A stretch of DNA of 64,000 nucleotides from Cichorium intybus. Lineage: Eukaryota > Streptophyta > Magnoliopsida > Asterales > Asteraceae. Numbering within the stretch: the stretch's first letter is position 1; each line of letters opens with the position of its first letter. Made by a program: the position numbers and the translations under genes. Where the stretch lies: NCBI GenBank assembly GCA_023525715.1, contig CM042011.1:5619566-5683565 (forward strand), read 5' to 3'. Positions 1 through 11,600 of this stretch are shown piece by piece. Under the pieces are notes generated by a model. The model did not search any database. It saw only the letters and a program-made list of their open reading frames with translations, and was not told the origin of the DNA.

Positions 1-1374
1 ATAACTGACTCTACAATGCTAAGGTCTCATACGTCTCAATTCTAGGTTATAGCAAATGTATAACCATTAATAAACTCATTTTACGGTTTCTCCGAAATAC
101 GCGTATACTGCTACAGTACCCCCGAGGGGTCGTATTTCAGTTCCGACTCTTTTCCATGAAATCTTATCCTATATTAGACTTGTGTTTCAAATTTGGAGTT
201 CATTGGACAAGTCTAGCTCAAATTCTAAAAATCATGGGCATGAATAGTGTTTTTAGCCTCTGCCGCTACAGTAACTTTTCCGCAAGGTCGGATTACGAAT
301 TTGACCATTCCCGACATATTCTTATACCATGTTAAGGTTATGTCTGAAATTTCGGGTCAATCGGACATGTCTAGCTATGGTTTCTAGCGTTTGAGTTATT
401 TGAGAATTTTAACATTTTTGGTCCCTGCCCAGCCCCTGACTGAAGGCGCACTGCGCCTGGCTAGGGGCGCACTGCGCCTGGGCGCACCCCGCCCTGGTCC
501 TGGGCGCACTGCGCCTGGCGCCTGGGCAGTAGCCTGTTCAGTCGCGATTTGTGCACTGTAGCACGCAGTTTTCACCCATTAAGCACTTATTTCAGTACTT
601 AATCGTATGGGGTTTGTTCTAGGACTAAAACCCTTGACTAATAACATGTTTTAAGCTATTAAAAACACCTCAATAGCTCAATTACAGAAATTAACGTTCT
701 TGGCTAAACTTGAAAATTCTCAATTATAGCATCCTACTTTCATGTTTATGGGTTAAATTCTTAACTAATGGCTTATTAGAAGCATTAGCTACTTAACCCA
801 CATGAATTATAGCTGCAAATTCAGTTTCTACTCAACCCAATTCAAGAACACCCAAGAACTAGGTTAAAGAAAATGAAATCTTACCTCTTTCAACAATGGA
901 ATCACTAATTCCAATTCCTCTCTTGATTTTCCTTGAAAATTCCTTTGATCTCTTCTTCTTCCTTGCTCTCTCTTGCTGCTTCTCGTGCTCTCTGGAATTC
1001 TCTGGATTGTGTCTCACATAATAGAGATAATAACTCTATTTTAGAGTTATATATTTAACTTATAAATTATTTACATTTTTGGTCCTTTGGTTACTAACTT
1101 TACTACAAAGATGGTCCTAAGACCATAACTTGAAACCAAAGTTCCATTAATTCCTAACTTTACAATTTCTTGACATTTTTGGTCATCTTCATGTCAAATG
1201 ACCAATTTGCCCTTTTTGGTCAAATTTCACTATTCACGCGGCAAAACTTCAAATTTCTCATAAACTTTTATTTCTCACTTTATTATTGTACAAATACATA
1301 TTATTACACATACTAGTCGTACAACGTGACAAATGACCGTTTTACCCTTTTTGACTTTTTCGCGGGTTCTTACA
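1..1374 (-). repeat. 3' LTR of the gypsy element, partial
   Basis: This is the downstream LTR in element orientation. It matches 7262..8634 almost base for base and ends in TTACA next to the polypurine tract. About 1.1 kb of the LTR is missing beyond the window edge. It contains the GGCGCACTGCGCC palindrome cluster at 445..515. Confidence 0.95.
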
Positions 1375-1390
1375 GTCACCCCTCCTTAAA
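1375..1390 (-). promoter_or_regulatory. Polypurine tract of the gypsy element
   Basis: The minus strand reads AAGGAGGGGTGA directly before the LTR start TGTAAG. This is the usual plus-strand primer of LTR retrotransposons. It overlaps the stop codon of the integrase reading frame at 1386..1388. Confidence 0.8.
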
Positions 1391-2600
1391 CGGATTCCGT
1401 CCTCGGAATCTTTTCGTAATCCGTGAAATTTGGATATCTTTTCTTCATTTCGGCTAACGTTTCCCAAGTCAAGTTTGACCCTAAAGGATGCTTCCACTTG
1501 ACGAGTACAAGGTCAATCTCCTTGTTCCTTAGCTTCTTAGTCTGCATTTCTAGGATCGCTTCGGGTTCTTCGATTAGTTTGCTAGGAGTCTCCACCCTCA
1601 GATCGGTATAGGGTATTACTAACTCTTCTTTGCCAAAATACTTCTTCAAGTAGCATACATGAAAGGTATCATGTATTCCACTAAGTTCGGGTGGTAACTC
1701 TATCTTGAATGCTTGTAACCCAACTCTCTTTAGGATTTTAAATGGTCCAATGTACCTTGGACTCAGCTTTCCTCTTTTGCCAAATCTGATCACTCCTTTC
1801 CATGGCGACACTTTTATCATCACCAAGTCTCCTTCTTGCAAGTCATATGGTCTCTTCTTTAAGTTTGAGTAACTCTTTTGTCGATCTTGTGCTGCTTTCA
1901 TGTTGGCTTTAATTACTCCAATCTTCTCATTAGTTACTCTCACAATCTCTGGTCCTGTAAGCTTAGTTTCACCCGCTTCCAACCAACATAAAGGAGTTCT
2001 ACACTTTCTACCATACAATGCCTCAAAGGGTGGCATTTTAATGCTAGAATGGTAACTGTTGTTGTATGCAAACTCCACTAATGGCAGATGTTCATCCCAA
2101 CTGCCTCCAAATTCCATCACGCATGACCGTAGCATATCTTCTAATGTCTGAATCGTTCGTTCACTCTGACCATCTGTTTGTGGGTGATACGCTGTACTTA
2201 GCTGAATTCTTGTCCCCATTTTATCTTGTAAAGCTCTCCAAAAGTTAGAGGTAAATCTGGGGTCTCTGTCTGACACGATAGACAACGGTGCACCATATCT
2301 TCTTAACACTTCATCTGAATACAACTGAGCTAACTGCTCCAATGGAGTAGTTTCTTTTATGGCTAGAAACAATGCACTCTTGGTCAACCGGTCTACTATG
2401 ACCCATATACTATCATGACCTCTTCTTGTCCTTGGTAACCCGACAACCAAGTCCATGGTTATATCTTCCCACCTTCCGGCTGGAATATGCAATGACTGAG
2501 CATCTCCATGCGGGACCTGATGTTCCGCCTTAACTTGCACACAAATGACACACTTGGAGATGTACTTAGCTATCCTCTTCTTCATTCCAGGCCACCAATA
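1386..2600 (-). CDS. Integrase with C-terminal chromodomain, downstream part of interrupted gag-pol
   Basis: This segment encodes the strand-transfer enzyme that joins element cDNA to the chromosome. It opens just after an in-frame TAG at 2601..2603. Residues near the start include CxxC of the zinc-binding HHCC domain (CVIC); the paired histidines lie upstream of the stop. The D,D-35-E core is visible as MDLVVGLP, SDRDPRF and QTDGQSERT. A GPFKI-type C-terminal region follows, and then a chromodomain-like tail with VKWKHP, NLTWE and RYP. Such tails are known to direct chromovirus integration toward heterochromatin. The frame ends at 1386, overlapping the polypurine tract. No further lesion is visible. 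Confidence 0.9.
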   Translation of the reverse strand, partial: YWWPGMKKRIAKYISKCVICVQVKAEHQVPHGDAQSLHIPAGRWEDITMDLVVGLPRTRRGHDSIWVIVDRLTKSALFLAIKETTPLEQLAQLYSDEVLRRYGAPLSIVSDRDPRFTSNFWRALQDKMGTRIQLSTAYHPQTDGQSERTIQTLEDMLRSCVMEFGGSWDEHLPLVEFAYNNSYHSSIKMPPFEALYGRKCRTPLCWLEAGETKLTGPEIVRVTNEKIGVIKANMKAAQDRQKSYSNLKKRPYDLQEGDLVMIKVSPWKGVIRFGKRGKLSPRYIGPFKILKRVGLQAFKIELPPELSGIHDTFHVCYLKKYFGKEELVIPYTDLRVETPSKLIEEPEAILEMQTKKLRNKEIDLVLVKWKHPLGSNLTWETLAEMKKRYPNFTDYEKIPRTESV

Positions 2601-5237
2601 CTATCTTTTCAAATCTTGATAAGTCTTGGTACTCCCAGGATGAATGGAATACTTTGACTTATGCGACTCTTCTAGAATCAGCTTTCTCAATCCTCCTGTC
2701 TTCGGTACCCAAATACGGTTTCTGAAGGTCTTCAAGCCTTGACTATTGGTTTCAAACTGTATGTCTTTTCCCAGCTTTTCTTCTTTTAAGTCTCCACTTT
2801 CTTCCACTTTCTGCTGAGCTGCTTTAATCTGTTCTATTATGTTGGACACCAGTTCTATTCGCATTGATTTTGCCTTGATTCTTTTCTCAGGAACTTTTCT
2901 ACTCAGTGCATCAGCTACTACATTCGCTTTACCCGGATGGTACACAATTTCGCAATCATAATCACTGATCAACTCTAGCCATCTACTCTGTCTCATGTTC
3001 AACTCTTTTTGAGTGAACACATACTGTAAACTCTTGTGATCCGTGAACAGCTTGCACTTTGTACCATACAAGTAATGTCTCCAAATCTTCAAGGCAAACA
3101 CGATCGCTGCAAGCTCTAAATCATGAGTTGTGTACTTTTTCTCTGGATCTTTCAACTGTCTGGAAGCGTATGCTATAACCTTCCCTCTTTGCATCAACAC
3201 ACAGCCAAGACCCCGATGCGAGGCATCGCTGTACACTTCAAAGTCTTCTGTCCCATCTGGTAGTGTAAGGACAGGCGCGTTACACAACTTCTCTTTCAAT
3301 GTAGCGAAAGCTCTTTCTTGTTCTTCTTGCCAACTAAATTTCTCTTCCTTCCGAGTTAGTCGTGTAAGTGGCACTGCTATACGGGAGAAATCTTGAATAA
3401 ATCTCCTGTAATACCCGGCAAGACCGAGAAAACTTCTAACTTCTGTTGGCGTCTTAGGTGGCTCCCATTTCATCACTGCTTCAACTTTCGATGGATCAAC
3501 TTTTATACCTTGGATAGAAACAACGTGTCCAAGGAACTGCACCTCTCTCATCCAGAACTCGCACTTGGAGAACTTTGCATATAGTTGTTCCCGCTTCAAC
3601 GTTTCGAGTACTAACCACAGATGATTCGCATGCTCTTCTTTATTCTTTGAGTAGATCAAAATGTCATCTATGAACACTATAACAAACCGGTCTAGGAATG
3701 GTTTACAGACCCGATTCATTAAGTCCATAAAGATCGCTGGTGCATTCGTAAGACCAAATGGCATTACTAAAAACTCGTAATGCCTGTATCGTGTACGAAA
3801 CGCCGTCTTCTCTACATCACTTTCTTTTACTCTAACTTGATGGTACCCCGATCTCAAATCAATTTTTGAGAAATAATCTGCTCCTTGCAACTGATCGAAC
3901 AAATCGTCTATTCTGGGCAACGGGTAACGGTTCTTTATGGTAATCTTGTTCAATTCTCTATAATCAATGCACATCCGCATTGATCCATCCTTTTTTTTTA
4001 CAAATAGAACTGGAGCACCCCACGGAGAAGAACTAGGCCTGATGAAGCCTTTATCTTGTAACTCCTGCAACTGGGACATTAATTCCCTCATCTCTGTTGG
4101 TGCTAACCGATACGGTGCTCGTGCTATTGGAGAAGCTCCTGGGACAAGATCTATTCGGAACTCAACTTGCCTTTCTGGTGGCAAGCCTGGCAATTCATCT
4201 GGAAAAACTTCTGGAAACTCTTTTACCACTTCTATGTCTTTATACGTCTGTTTCACTTTGTCTTCAGTCATCACATAGGCCAGGAAAGATACACATCCTT
4301 TCCTGATACATCTTCGAGCTTTAGCTACACTGATGATACTCGGCACGTGCGTTCTTCTTTCCCCATATACGTACACCTTAGCTCCTAGGGTTTTAACGGA
4401 TACCCTCTTCTGTCCACAAGCTATTTTCGCATCATTGGCACCGAGCCAATCCATTCCAATGATTACATCAAAAGACTTAATTCCAATAGGAAGGAGATTA
4501 AGTCGAAACTTCTTGCCGTTGATGTCGAGTTCACAATCTCGGTACATATGCTGAACTTCCACAAATTTCCCATCAGCCACTTCTACCTCAAAGACTAGGT
4601 CTAACAATTCTAATGGGACTTTTAATCTAACTCCAAACCCATGGGACACAAATGAATATGTAGACCCGGAATCAAACAAGACATATGCAGGTGTCGAGTT
4701 GACTAGTAGAATACCTGAGACCACATCATGAGTCTCCTTTGCTTCCTCCCTGGTGATCTGAAAGGCTCGAGTCTTCACCTTCTGGGGTTCGGTCTTCTTC
4801 TGGGCTGTTGACACCATAGTTTCTCCTCCCTTGTTTGGACAGTTGAAACTGTAGTGTCCCATCTGATGGCATGAGAAGCACTCTACTTCGCTGGCTTTCT
4901 TGGCTTTACAATCTTTTGCTTTATGACCGAATCCTCCACAATTAAAGCAGGCATTTGATCCCGCTCGGCACTCGCCACCATGTTCTTTTCCACATTTCTC
5001 GCATTTCTTTACACTTCCTTGTCGGCTCTGACTTGTACTCATTTTCCCTTTCTTCTTTAGGTTCCCACTGATACTACTAACTATCTTCCTCTTATCACCA
5101 AAACCAGGTCCTTCTTCCTTCCTTCGTTTTCCAATATCTTCCACGGTTCGGGCAGCATTGATCGCCCCATCAAGTGTTTCGGCTTTCTTTACTTCTAACT
5201 CGTAGTTCCATGGCAAACCGCGGACATAGCGGTTAAT
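2601..5237 (-). CDS. Gag zinc knuckles, protease, reverse transcriptase and RNase H, middle part of interrupted gag-pol
   Basis: This open segment of about 870 residues lies between two in-frame stops, TGA at 5238..5240 and TAG at 2601..2603. Domains in order, numbered from a TTG codon at 5216, are two CX2CX4HX4C zinc knuckles (C90-C103 and C113-C126), an aspartic protease with DSG at about 182-184, and a reverse transcriptase from about 350 with the catalytic FIDD at about 515-518. RNase H follows with VYSDAS and TDHKSLQYVF, then the histidine part of the integrase zinc domain. There is no ATG at its start because translation would normally enter from Gag in the same frame. All catalytic motifs look intact. 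Confidence 0.93.
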   Translation of the reverse strand: MNRYVRGLPWNYELEVKKAETLDGAINAARTVEDIGKRRKEEGPGFGDKRKIVSSISGNLKKKGKMSTSQSRQGSVKKCEKCGKEHGGECRAGSNACFNCGGFGHKAKDCKAKKASEVECFSCHQMGHYSFNCPNKGGETMVSTAQKKTEPQKVKTRAFQITREEAKETHDVVSGILLVNSTPAYVLFDSGSTYSFVSHGFGVRLKVPLELLDLVFEVEVADGKFVEVQHMYRDCELDINGKKFRLNLLPIGIKSFDVIIGMDWLGANDAKIACGQKRVSVKTLGAKVYVYGERRTHVPSIISVAKARRCIRKGCVSFLAYVMTEDKVKQTYKDIEVVKEFPEVFPDELPGLPPERQVEFRIDLVPGASPIARAPYRLAPTEMRELMSQLQELQDKGFIRPSSSPWGAPVLFVKKKDGSMRMCIDYRELNKITIKNRYPLPRIDDLFDQLQGADYFSKIDLRSGYHQVRVKESDVEKTAFRTRYRHYEFLVMPFGLTNAPAIFMDLMNRVCKPFLDRFVIVFIDDILIYSKNKEEHANHLWLVLETLKREQLYAKFSKCEFWMREVQFLGHVVSIQGIKVDPSKVEAVMKWEPPKTPTEVRSFLGLAGYYRRFIQDFSRIAVPLTRLTRKEEKFSWQEEQERAFATLKEKLCNAPVLTLPDGTEDFEVYSDASHRGLGCVLMQRGKVIAYASRQLKDPEKKYTTHDLELAAIVFALKIWRHYLYGTKCKLFTDHKSLQYVFTQKELNMRQSRWLELISDYDCEIVYHPGKANVVADALSRKVPEKRIKAKSMRIELVSNIIEQIKAAQQKVEESGDLKEEKLGKDIQFETNSQGLKTFRNRIWVPKTGGLRKLILEESHKSKYSIHPGSTKTYQDLKR

Positions 5238-5936
5238 TCAAGACCGCTCCGTAGGGTAGGATTCTCCCACAAAAGGCAGCATGTCACAGAACTTCTTTGT
5301 ATACTCATCCACCGTCATATCTCCTTTCTTTATTGTTAAGAAATCTTCATTCATTTTCTCCAAATCTCGCGTGGGACAGAACTTATCTTTGAGACACGTG
5401 ATAAACTCTGCCCATGACCAACCGTATACCACATCTTTTCCCAAACTTTCGTATTTGGTGTTCCACCACACCAAAGCATCATCCTTCAACTGCCGGGAGG
5501 CATAGTTGACCTGGTCTTTTTCTGCACATTTACTTGCTTGCATCACTTGTTCTATCTCTCGGACCCATCGCATTGTCACTTTAGGCTCAAAACTGCCATG
5601 GTATTCGGGCGGTTTGCAAGCCATAAAGGACTTAAAAGAACAGCCCTTTTCTTCCTTCTTATCACCTCCACTAGTTGCTTCCTCAGTCGTCTTCTTGGAG
5701 ACTTCTTGTGATGATTGGGCACTACGTTCACCCATTCTGTTATCAATTATGTTGTTCACATCTTGCCTCAGTTCAGTTCGTAGATTACTGATTAGCAACT
5801 GGATTGCCTCCATAGTGACAGGTTGTGGTGGTGGTGGGTTTGGCTCAGCTTCATCGTTTCGAAGAACATATGGTTCACTTCCTCTTGAGGAAGTGTGACT
5901 GCCCTCACCCCTGTCAGCTTGTCTTCTGCCTTCCAT
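5238..5936 (-). CDS. Gag N-terminal region of the gypsy element, ended by in-frame TGA
   Basis: This encodes the structural capsid protein that packages element RNA. The chosen start is the ATG at 5936 (MEGRRQ); an ATG 18 nt further upstream is also possible. A proline-rich N terminus (NPPPPQP) precedes a capsid-like domain with PPEYHGSFEP, MRWVREIE and ALVWWNTKYES, the pattern of plant Ty3/gypsy Gag (retrotransposon gag family). A TGA at 5238..5240 stops the frame just before the part that would continue into the zinc knuckles. The downstream frame is the same, so this is a nonsense change and not a frameshift. No ribosomal shift signal was sought in detail. Confidence 0.85.
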   Translation of the reverse strand: MEGRRQADRGEGSHTSSRGSEPYVLRNDEAEPNPPPPQPVTMEAIQLLISNLRTELRQDVNNIIDNRMGERSAQSSQEVSKKTTEEATSGGDKKEEKGCSFKSFMACKPPEYHGSFEPKVTMRWVREIEQVMQASKCAEKDQVNYASRQLKDDALVWWNTKYESLGKDVVYGWSWAEFITCLKDKFCPTRDLEKMNEDFLTIKKGDMTVDEYTKKFCDMLPFVGESYPTERS

Positions 5937-6135
5937 TACTATATAGATGAACAAATTATCTGTTTAATACGCAATTCTATATAGTATTTCTTAAGCGGTA
6001 GCATGTTATCTCCTTATATTGACTGCACTTTTATAACAGTCATACTCAATCTATGCCTTCTATATTACTAAGGCAACCTACTATTACTCTTGCTAGTTTA
6101 AGCCTAGGATGGTATTCCAACCTAATTCGCTTAAA

Positions 6136-6152
6136 CTATGGCTCTGATACCA
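6136..6152 (-). promoter_or_regulatory. Primer-binding site of the gypsy element (initiator tRNA-Met type)
   Basis: The minus strand reads TGGTATCAGAGCCATAG four bases inside the 5' LTR end at 6157. This is the standard plant initiator methionine tRNA 3'-end complement, used to prime minus-strand DNA synthesis. Confidence 0.93.
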
Positions 6153-6156
6153 AAAC

Positions 6157-8634
6157 TGTAACACCCCTTTTCTTTTACCATATTTAAATACAAATACAGT
6201 TTATTTTACAAACATATGTTACAACTCGTGACTATATATTAGCCACTTAAAATTTTTTTTTATTTTACAAACTGAACTCGAGGGGTATTACAGACTCAAT
6301 ACCAAAAACCATAATTTAAACTTACAGTGCAAACTGGTCCCAACTGCAACTTTAGCTCCTTTCACCTAAGTACATAGCATTTCAAAAAAACATAGTATAC
6401 GTGAGACATAAAGTCTCGTGAGTAATATGGGTTTAGACCCAAAACTTTTCTATTCAAAACTTTAAATATTCAAAAGTACATTACTAAAATTGATTTATTT
6501 CATAAATCTCAAAATGACTTTTTCTTCTTTACTTTCAACCTTTAAAAAGACTTTCTTTCTTAAAACTGCTTTTCTTTCTCATTTCTCGTGACCAACTGAA
6601 ACTTATGAATTAAGTTAATTAATTCCTTCAACTAGCTCCCCTCACGGGACAGAACAGATCTGCCCACTCGGTTTGCTCATTCTGTCTCCCCTTCGTGACT
6701 TGGAACAAATTCAAGCACAAGGGTATGCTAAGCTAGACAACTACTTCGCGACGGGAGGTACCATCCCAGTAGTGTCTTCTGATCTCCCAATTATGTGGGT
6801 GATCCTAGTCCGGACAACTGGCTCATACTTCTTTAATTCTTACTTCATTTCATCTCAAATTGGTCAAAATGGGACACAATTTGTAATAAACTAAAACTCA
6901 TAAACTTTGTAACTCTTTATCAAAAATATTATCAAACTACTTTTGACATCTTAGTTCCTATAAGGAACTTCTTTCAAAATACGTTGCAAACCACACTTTA
7001 AAAATCTACTCAAAATACTAAGCCCTTGTATAGAGCTTCTTTCAAAATTATTTTCCAAACTTAGTATTTATAAACATTGGAAATCATACTTTTCTGAAAA
7101 TAACATTTTTGCTATGTACTAGAAAATCCTCATAAAACTCACCTTGACGTTGTTACGAGTCTCTACGCTTCTCGTATTCCTTTCCCCTTTCCGTGCTCAA
7201 TCACGTTTGAAGCACCACCTATACATGTATTATATATATAAATACTCAATAAATACATACTATAACTGACTCTACAATGCTAAGGTCTCATACGTCTCAA
7301 TTCTAGGTTATAGCAAATGTATAACCATTAATAAACTCATTTTACGGTTTCTCCGAAATACGCGTATACTGCTACAGTACCCCCGAGGGGTCGTATTTCA
7401 GTTCCGACTCTTTTCCATGAAATCTTATCCTATATTAGACTTGTGTTTCAAATTTGGAGTTCATTGGACAAGTCTAGCTCAAATTCTAAAAATCATGGGC
7501 ATCAATAGTGTTTTTAGCCTCTGCCGCTACAGTAACTTTTCCGCAAGGTCGGATTACGAATTTGACCATTCCCGACATATTCTTATACCATGTTAAGGTT
7601 ATGTCTGAAATTTCGGGTCAATCGGACATGTCTAGCTATGGTTTCTAGCGTTTGAGTTATTTGAGAATTTTAACATTTTTGGTCCCTGCCCAGCCCCTGA
7701 CTGAAGGCGCACTGCGCCTGGCTAGGGGCGCACTGCGCCTGGGCGCACCCCGCCCTGGTCCTGGGCGCACTGCGCCTGGCGCCTGGGCAGTAGCCTGTTC
7801 AGTCGCGATTTGTGCACTGTAGCACGCAGTTTTCACCCATTAAGCACTTATTTCAGTACTTAATCGTATGGGGTTTGTTCTAGGACTAAAACCCTTGACT
7901 AATAACATGTTTTAAGCTATTAAAAACACCTCAATAGCTCAATTACAGAAATTAACGTTCTTGGCTAAACTTGAAAATTCTCAATTATAGCATCCTACTT
8001 TCATGTTATGGGTTAAATTCTTAACTAATGGCTTATTAGAAGCATTAGCTACTTAACCCACATGAATTATAGCTGCAAATTCAGTTTCTACTCAACCCAA
8101 TTCAAGAACACCCAAGAACTAGGTTAAAGAAAATGAAATCTTACCTCTTTCAACAATGGAATCACTAATTCCAATTCCTCTCTTGATTTTCCTTGAAAAT
8201 TCCTTTGATCTCTTCTTCTTCCTTGCTCTCTCTTGCTGCTTCTCGTGCTCTCTGGAATTCTCTGGATTGTGTCTCACATAATAGAGATAATAACTCTATT
8301 TTAGAGTTATATATTTAACTTATAAATTATTTACATTTTTGGTCCTTTGGTTACTAACTTTACTACAAAGATGGTCCTAAGACCATAACTTGAAACCAAA
8401 GTTCCATTAATTCCTAACTTTACAATTTCTTGACATTTTTGGTCATCTTCATGTCAAATGACCAATTTGCCCTTTTTGGTCAAATTTCACTATTCACGCG
8501 GCAAAACTTCAAATTTCTCATAAACTTTTATTTCTCACTTTATTATTGTACAAATACATATTATTACACATACTAGTCGTACAACGTGACAAATGACCGT
8601 TTTACCCTTTTTGACTTTTTCGCGGGTTCTTACA
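6157..8634 (-). repeat. 5' LTR of the gypsy element, complete
   Basis: The 2478-bp LTR runs from TGTAACACCC to GGTTCTTACA (short inverted TGTAA/TTACA ends). It contains the palindrome cluster at 7706..7776. The flanking base run after it is TCTCG, the candidate target duplication, which cannot be matched in this window. The open frames inside it look like chance. Confidence 0.94.
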
Positions 8635-11600
8635 TCTCGAGCATGGTAATTATGGGTTTCTTTCTAGCCTCTATTATAAAAGCATTAAACTCTTAGAATT
8701 GCCATTTTCCACTACAGCACAACACCTAATATTTTGGAAAAATGTTGTTTACCATGTCTTAAGTGATATGTTTTTTATACCCCAGAATGAGCAAACATGG
8801 AAGTGGAAAACATACAAAAAATTTCTAAGGCTAGTAACAATTACTAAAATGCTACAAGAAAGCCACTTAATGATAATCCACAACTACAAGAGGGTTTAAG
8901 ATTACCAACCTTTAGCAAAACCAATTTGCTTGCGGAACACACTTGCAGCTCAAATCCAAAGCCAAGGAAGATGGTACCCAAATTAGAGTACCTCTAATGG
9001 TTCATACCGAAAAGTCCAAACAATTAAGTTATTTAGGTATTTTCAAAAAAGTTCGCTATAAAACCCTAGAGATGGATTATAGATTCTACTTGAGAGAGAA
9101 GAGAAAATTCCAGGATTGAGAGCTCTGGAAAATGGCGCAGACTTATAAGGACCAGGAGAGGGTATTTATAACTTGCAAATGTGTTTAGACATAAACCTTA
9201 TTTGAATTCAAACTTGATAGAGGATAATTGGTTAATTAATATGTATTTCTTTAAATTCAAAACCATATCACTTTTAGTATTAGGGTAGACGAATTTTGAA
9301 GATAAACCCTTCAAAATTCTGTTTCATATTTTCCCCAACCAATATTATCCATTGTCCAACTATTGAACAATTAATGTTTAGTCTTTATACTTTTAATTAA
9401 TCTCAAATTAATTCTAATTAATTTCAAACTAGTTCCTAATTATTTTATTATCATACAATAAATTAATAAACTATTTATTTCTATCTTTCTCAATTAACAT
9501 TAATATCATTTGGACCACTAAGGACAACCCAAAAAGGACTATTCTATTAATGGAAAGTCCTTACTAATTTAGTTATGACCTTGGATACTATTCCAACATT
9601 AAGGTCCTTCTCCATCAAGTATAAATAAGCAGTTGGACTTGACAACTCAATACCTTTCGCAACAACTTTAGAGCTTTGAGTGGTAGACATACATGATCCC
9701 TAAAAACGATCTTGAAAATAGGTACCACTAAACCTTTTCTTGAAGTTTAGCATATGTGTCTTACACTTTATATATGCTTAATGTTAGGAAATAGCACCTT
9801 TACTGCCTCAACTAGCTAGTCCCTAAAATATGATTGAAGTAAAGATAGGATAATTAAATAAAACACACTCTAACTTACATATGGTATGGGAATATAAGAA
9901 GAATACATTATGTTGGTTAGGCGTCAATTCACATCTTGTCCAATTTAGAGTTCCGGGTCATCTACTAGCAGTTAACAAACCCACTTCCATTTCTCATTGT
10001 TTTCAACACAAACAACAGCCCAAGCAATTGGAAGGATTTGAATATATGCATCTCTACCCACAGCACAAAAGCAACTCCTCACTGCAATACATGTTAAGAA
10101 GCAACAATCAATCCATCCCTTTTTAACTCCATCAAAACAAGCATAAAACTTAATAAAGTAATTTTACCCATCTGGCATCGTCAATACATCTATTTTCACA
10201 GTAGAACCTAGGTTTGGTCTTCTAATCTCCTCAGCATAAGACCATAGTTTAGCATATTATTCTATAAGAGTCCCCTCAATAACATGTTCTCTGGCCTCCC
10301 TACACTACCTAAAAAAACCTCAATCCCAAACTCTTTTATAACCTCCAAATCTGAGTTATTTAATGCTTATTTCTTTTTCTCCATGAAAATTTTCCTTGGA
10401 ATAATGACTATCAATCCATATGTATGTTACAATTGTGTTTACCTTACAAATATTGAATCTAGAAAGAGTTCGCATCTCCTATCCATGAAGCCCATAGTCT
10501 AAAACTCCAATCCTTTTGACAACACATCACAAATAGTCATGTAGTATCATTTTTTGTAACAAGTTTGGTATCCACTAGCTATAACATAATTGCATAACAT
10601 GTGTTTAAGTTGTTTTGCGTTGTCAAATCTCATCCCTAACATAGGCTTCTGTTTTTTCCGATGTTTTTACAAGGTAAATTCTCTTTGAATATGGAATAAA
10701 CTTCAATAACAATATCAGCCTCACCTTCTCATTAGAGTCATGGTTTGTTCCTCCTTAATTGCATTTAGTTTTTCAATAGAACATAGCTTACTCAAGAATT
10801 CGCCAGTGCTTGTCTTGTTTATGTAACATATTTCATGGTCATATTGAAAATCAAGTGGCAAGTTATCTGATAGACAATCATGATTCTCTTCCCCTCTGTA
10901 TATCTATATCTCTATATTTCGTTCGTGTTTATCTGGACCTATCACTTTGTCATTGTCCTCTTCAAATCCTTACTCAAAGCATCACCAATGTGCTCAACAT
11001 AAGTGGATATTTGAGCATAATTAAGCTAGGCAATCTCTATAAAAGCAATGTAATCAATTCCATTTGCAATGTATCGAAAACCAGAGTAAAGAGGTTGATT
11101 AAGAATACATTAGTAAAGCGTTTCACATGGTTCTTGCATGAAACGTTCAAGGAATGTTACATATTCATAAAAATATATATTAGCAAATAAGTAGTTATTT
11201 CCATCAGAATATGTGAAGGGATAACGTACAAATATTCTACTGAATTTAAATCAACTTTGAGATACACGACATTAGGATTGATATGTGATATTCTAACAAA
11301 CGAAGATTATACAATTACCAACACGATAACAATACAATCAAGTTAGAAAATTGCAAAGAAAAGTGTGGACACTTACAATTAGCATTGACGGTAAAAATCC
11401 TAATTGTAGCTTATGTTCTTCAATTACGACAAAACTGAAGTCAGTGTATATAGGTAGAATTCAGGAAAAAAAAGCTTTTGATTTATATATTAATTTTATC
11501 CACATACATTTACATATGGCCTACATAACGAACAAATTTTGAAAACAATGACCATGTCAACTATGTTACCGGGTGACTGTTTCATTTCACGAAGAATAAC

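Larger units (their letters stand above)
1..8634 (-). mobile_element. Ty3/gypsy chromovirus LTR retrotransposon, left LTR cut by window edge
   Basis: This is a nearly complete element read on the minus strand. The LTR at 6157..8634 begins TGTAACACCC and ends GGTTCTTACA in plus-strand reading. Positions 1..1374 repeat the last 1.37 kb of that LTR. By eye the two copies differ at one substitution (242 versus 7503) and one 1-bp indel near 745, so insertion was recent. A primer-binding site lies beside the right LTR and a polypurine tract beside the left LTR. The internal 4.8 kb carries Gag, protease, reverse transcriptase, RNase H, integrase and a C-terminal chromodomain-like stretch, in gypsy order. 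The roughly 2.5 kb LTR and the chromodomain suggest the Tekay/Del clade (inference). The reading frame has two in-frame stops. The target duplication cannot be tested because the left flank lies outside the window. Confidence 0.95.

Noticed and set aside
9881..11542. Several frames of 60-126 codons at 9881..11542.
   Set aside because: No motif, no splice or promoter support, and composition typical of chance frames.
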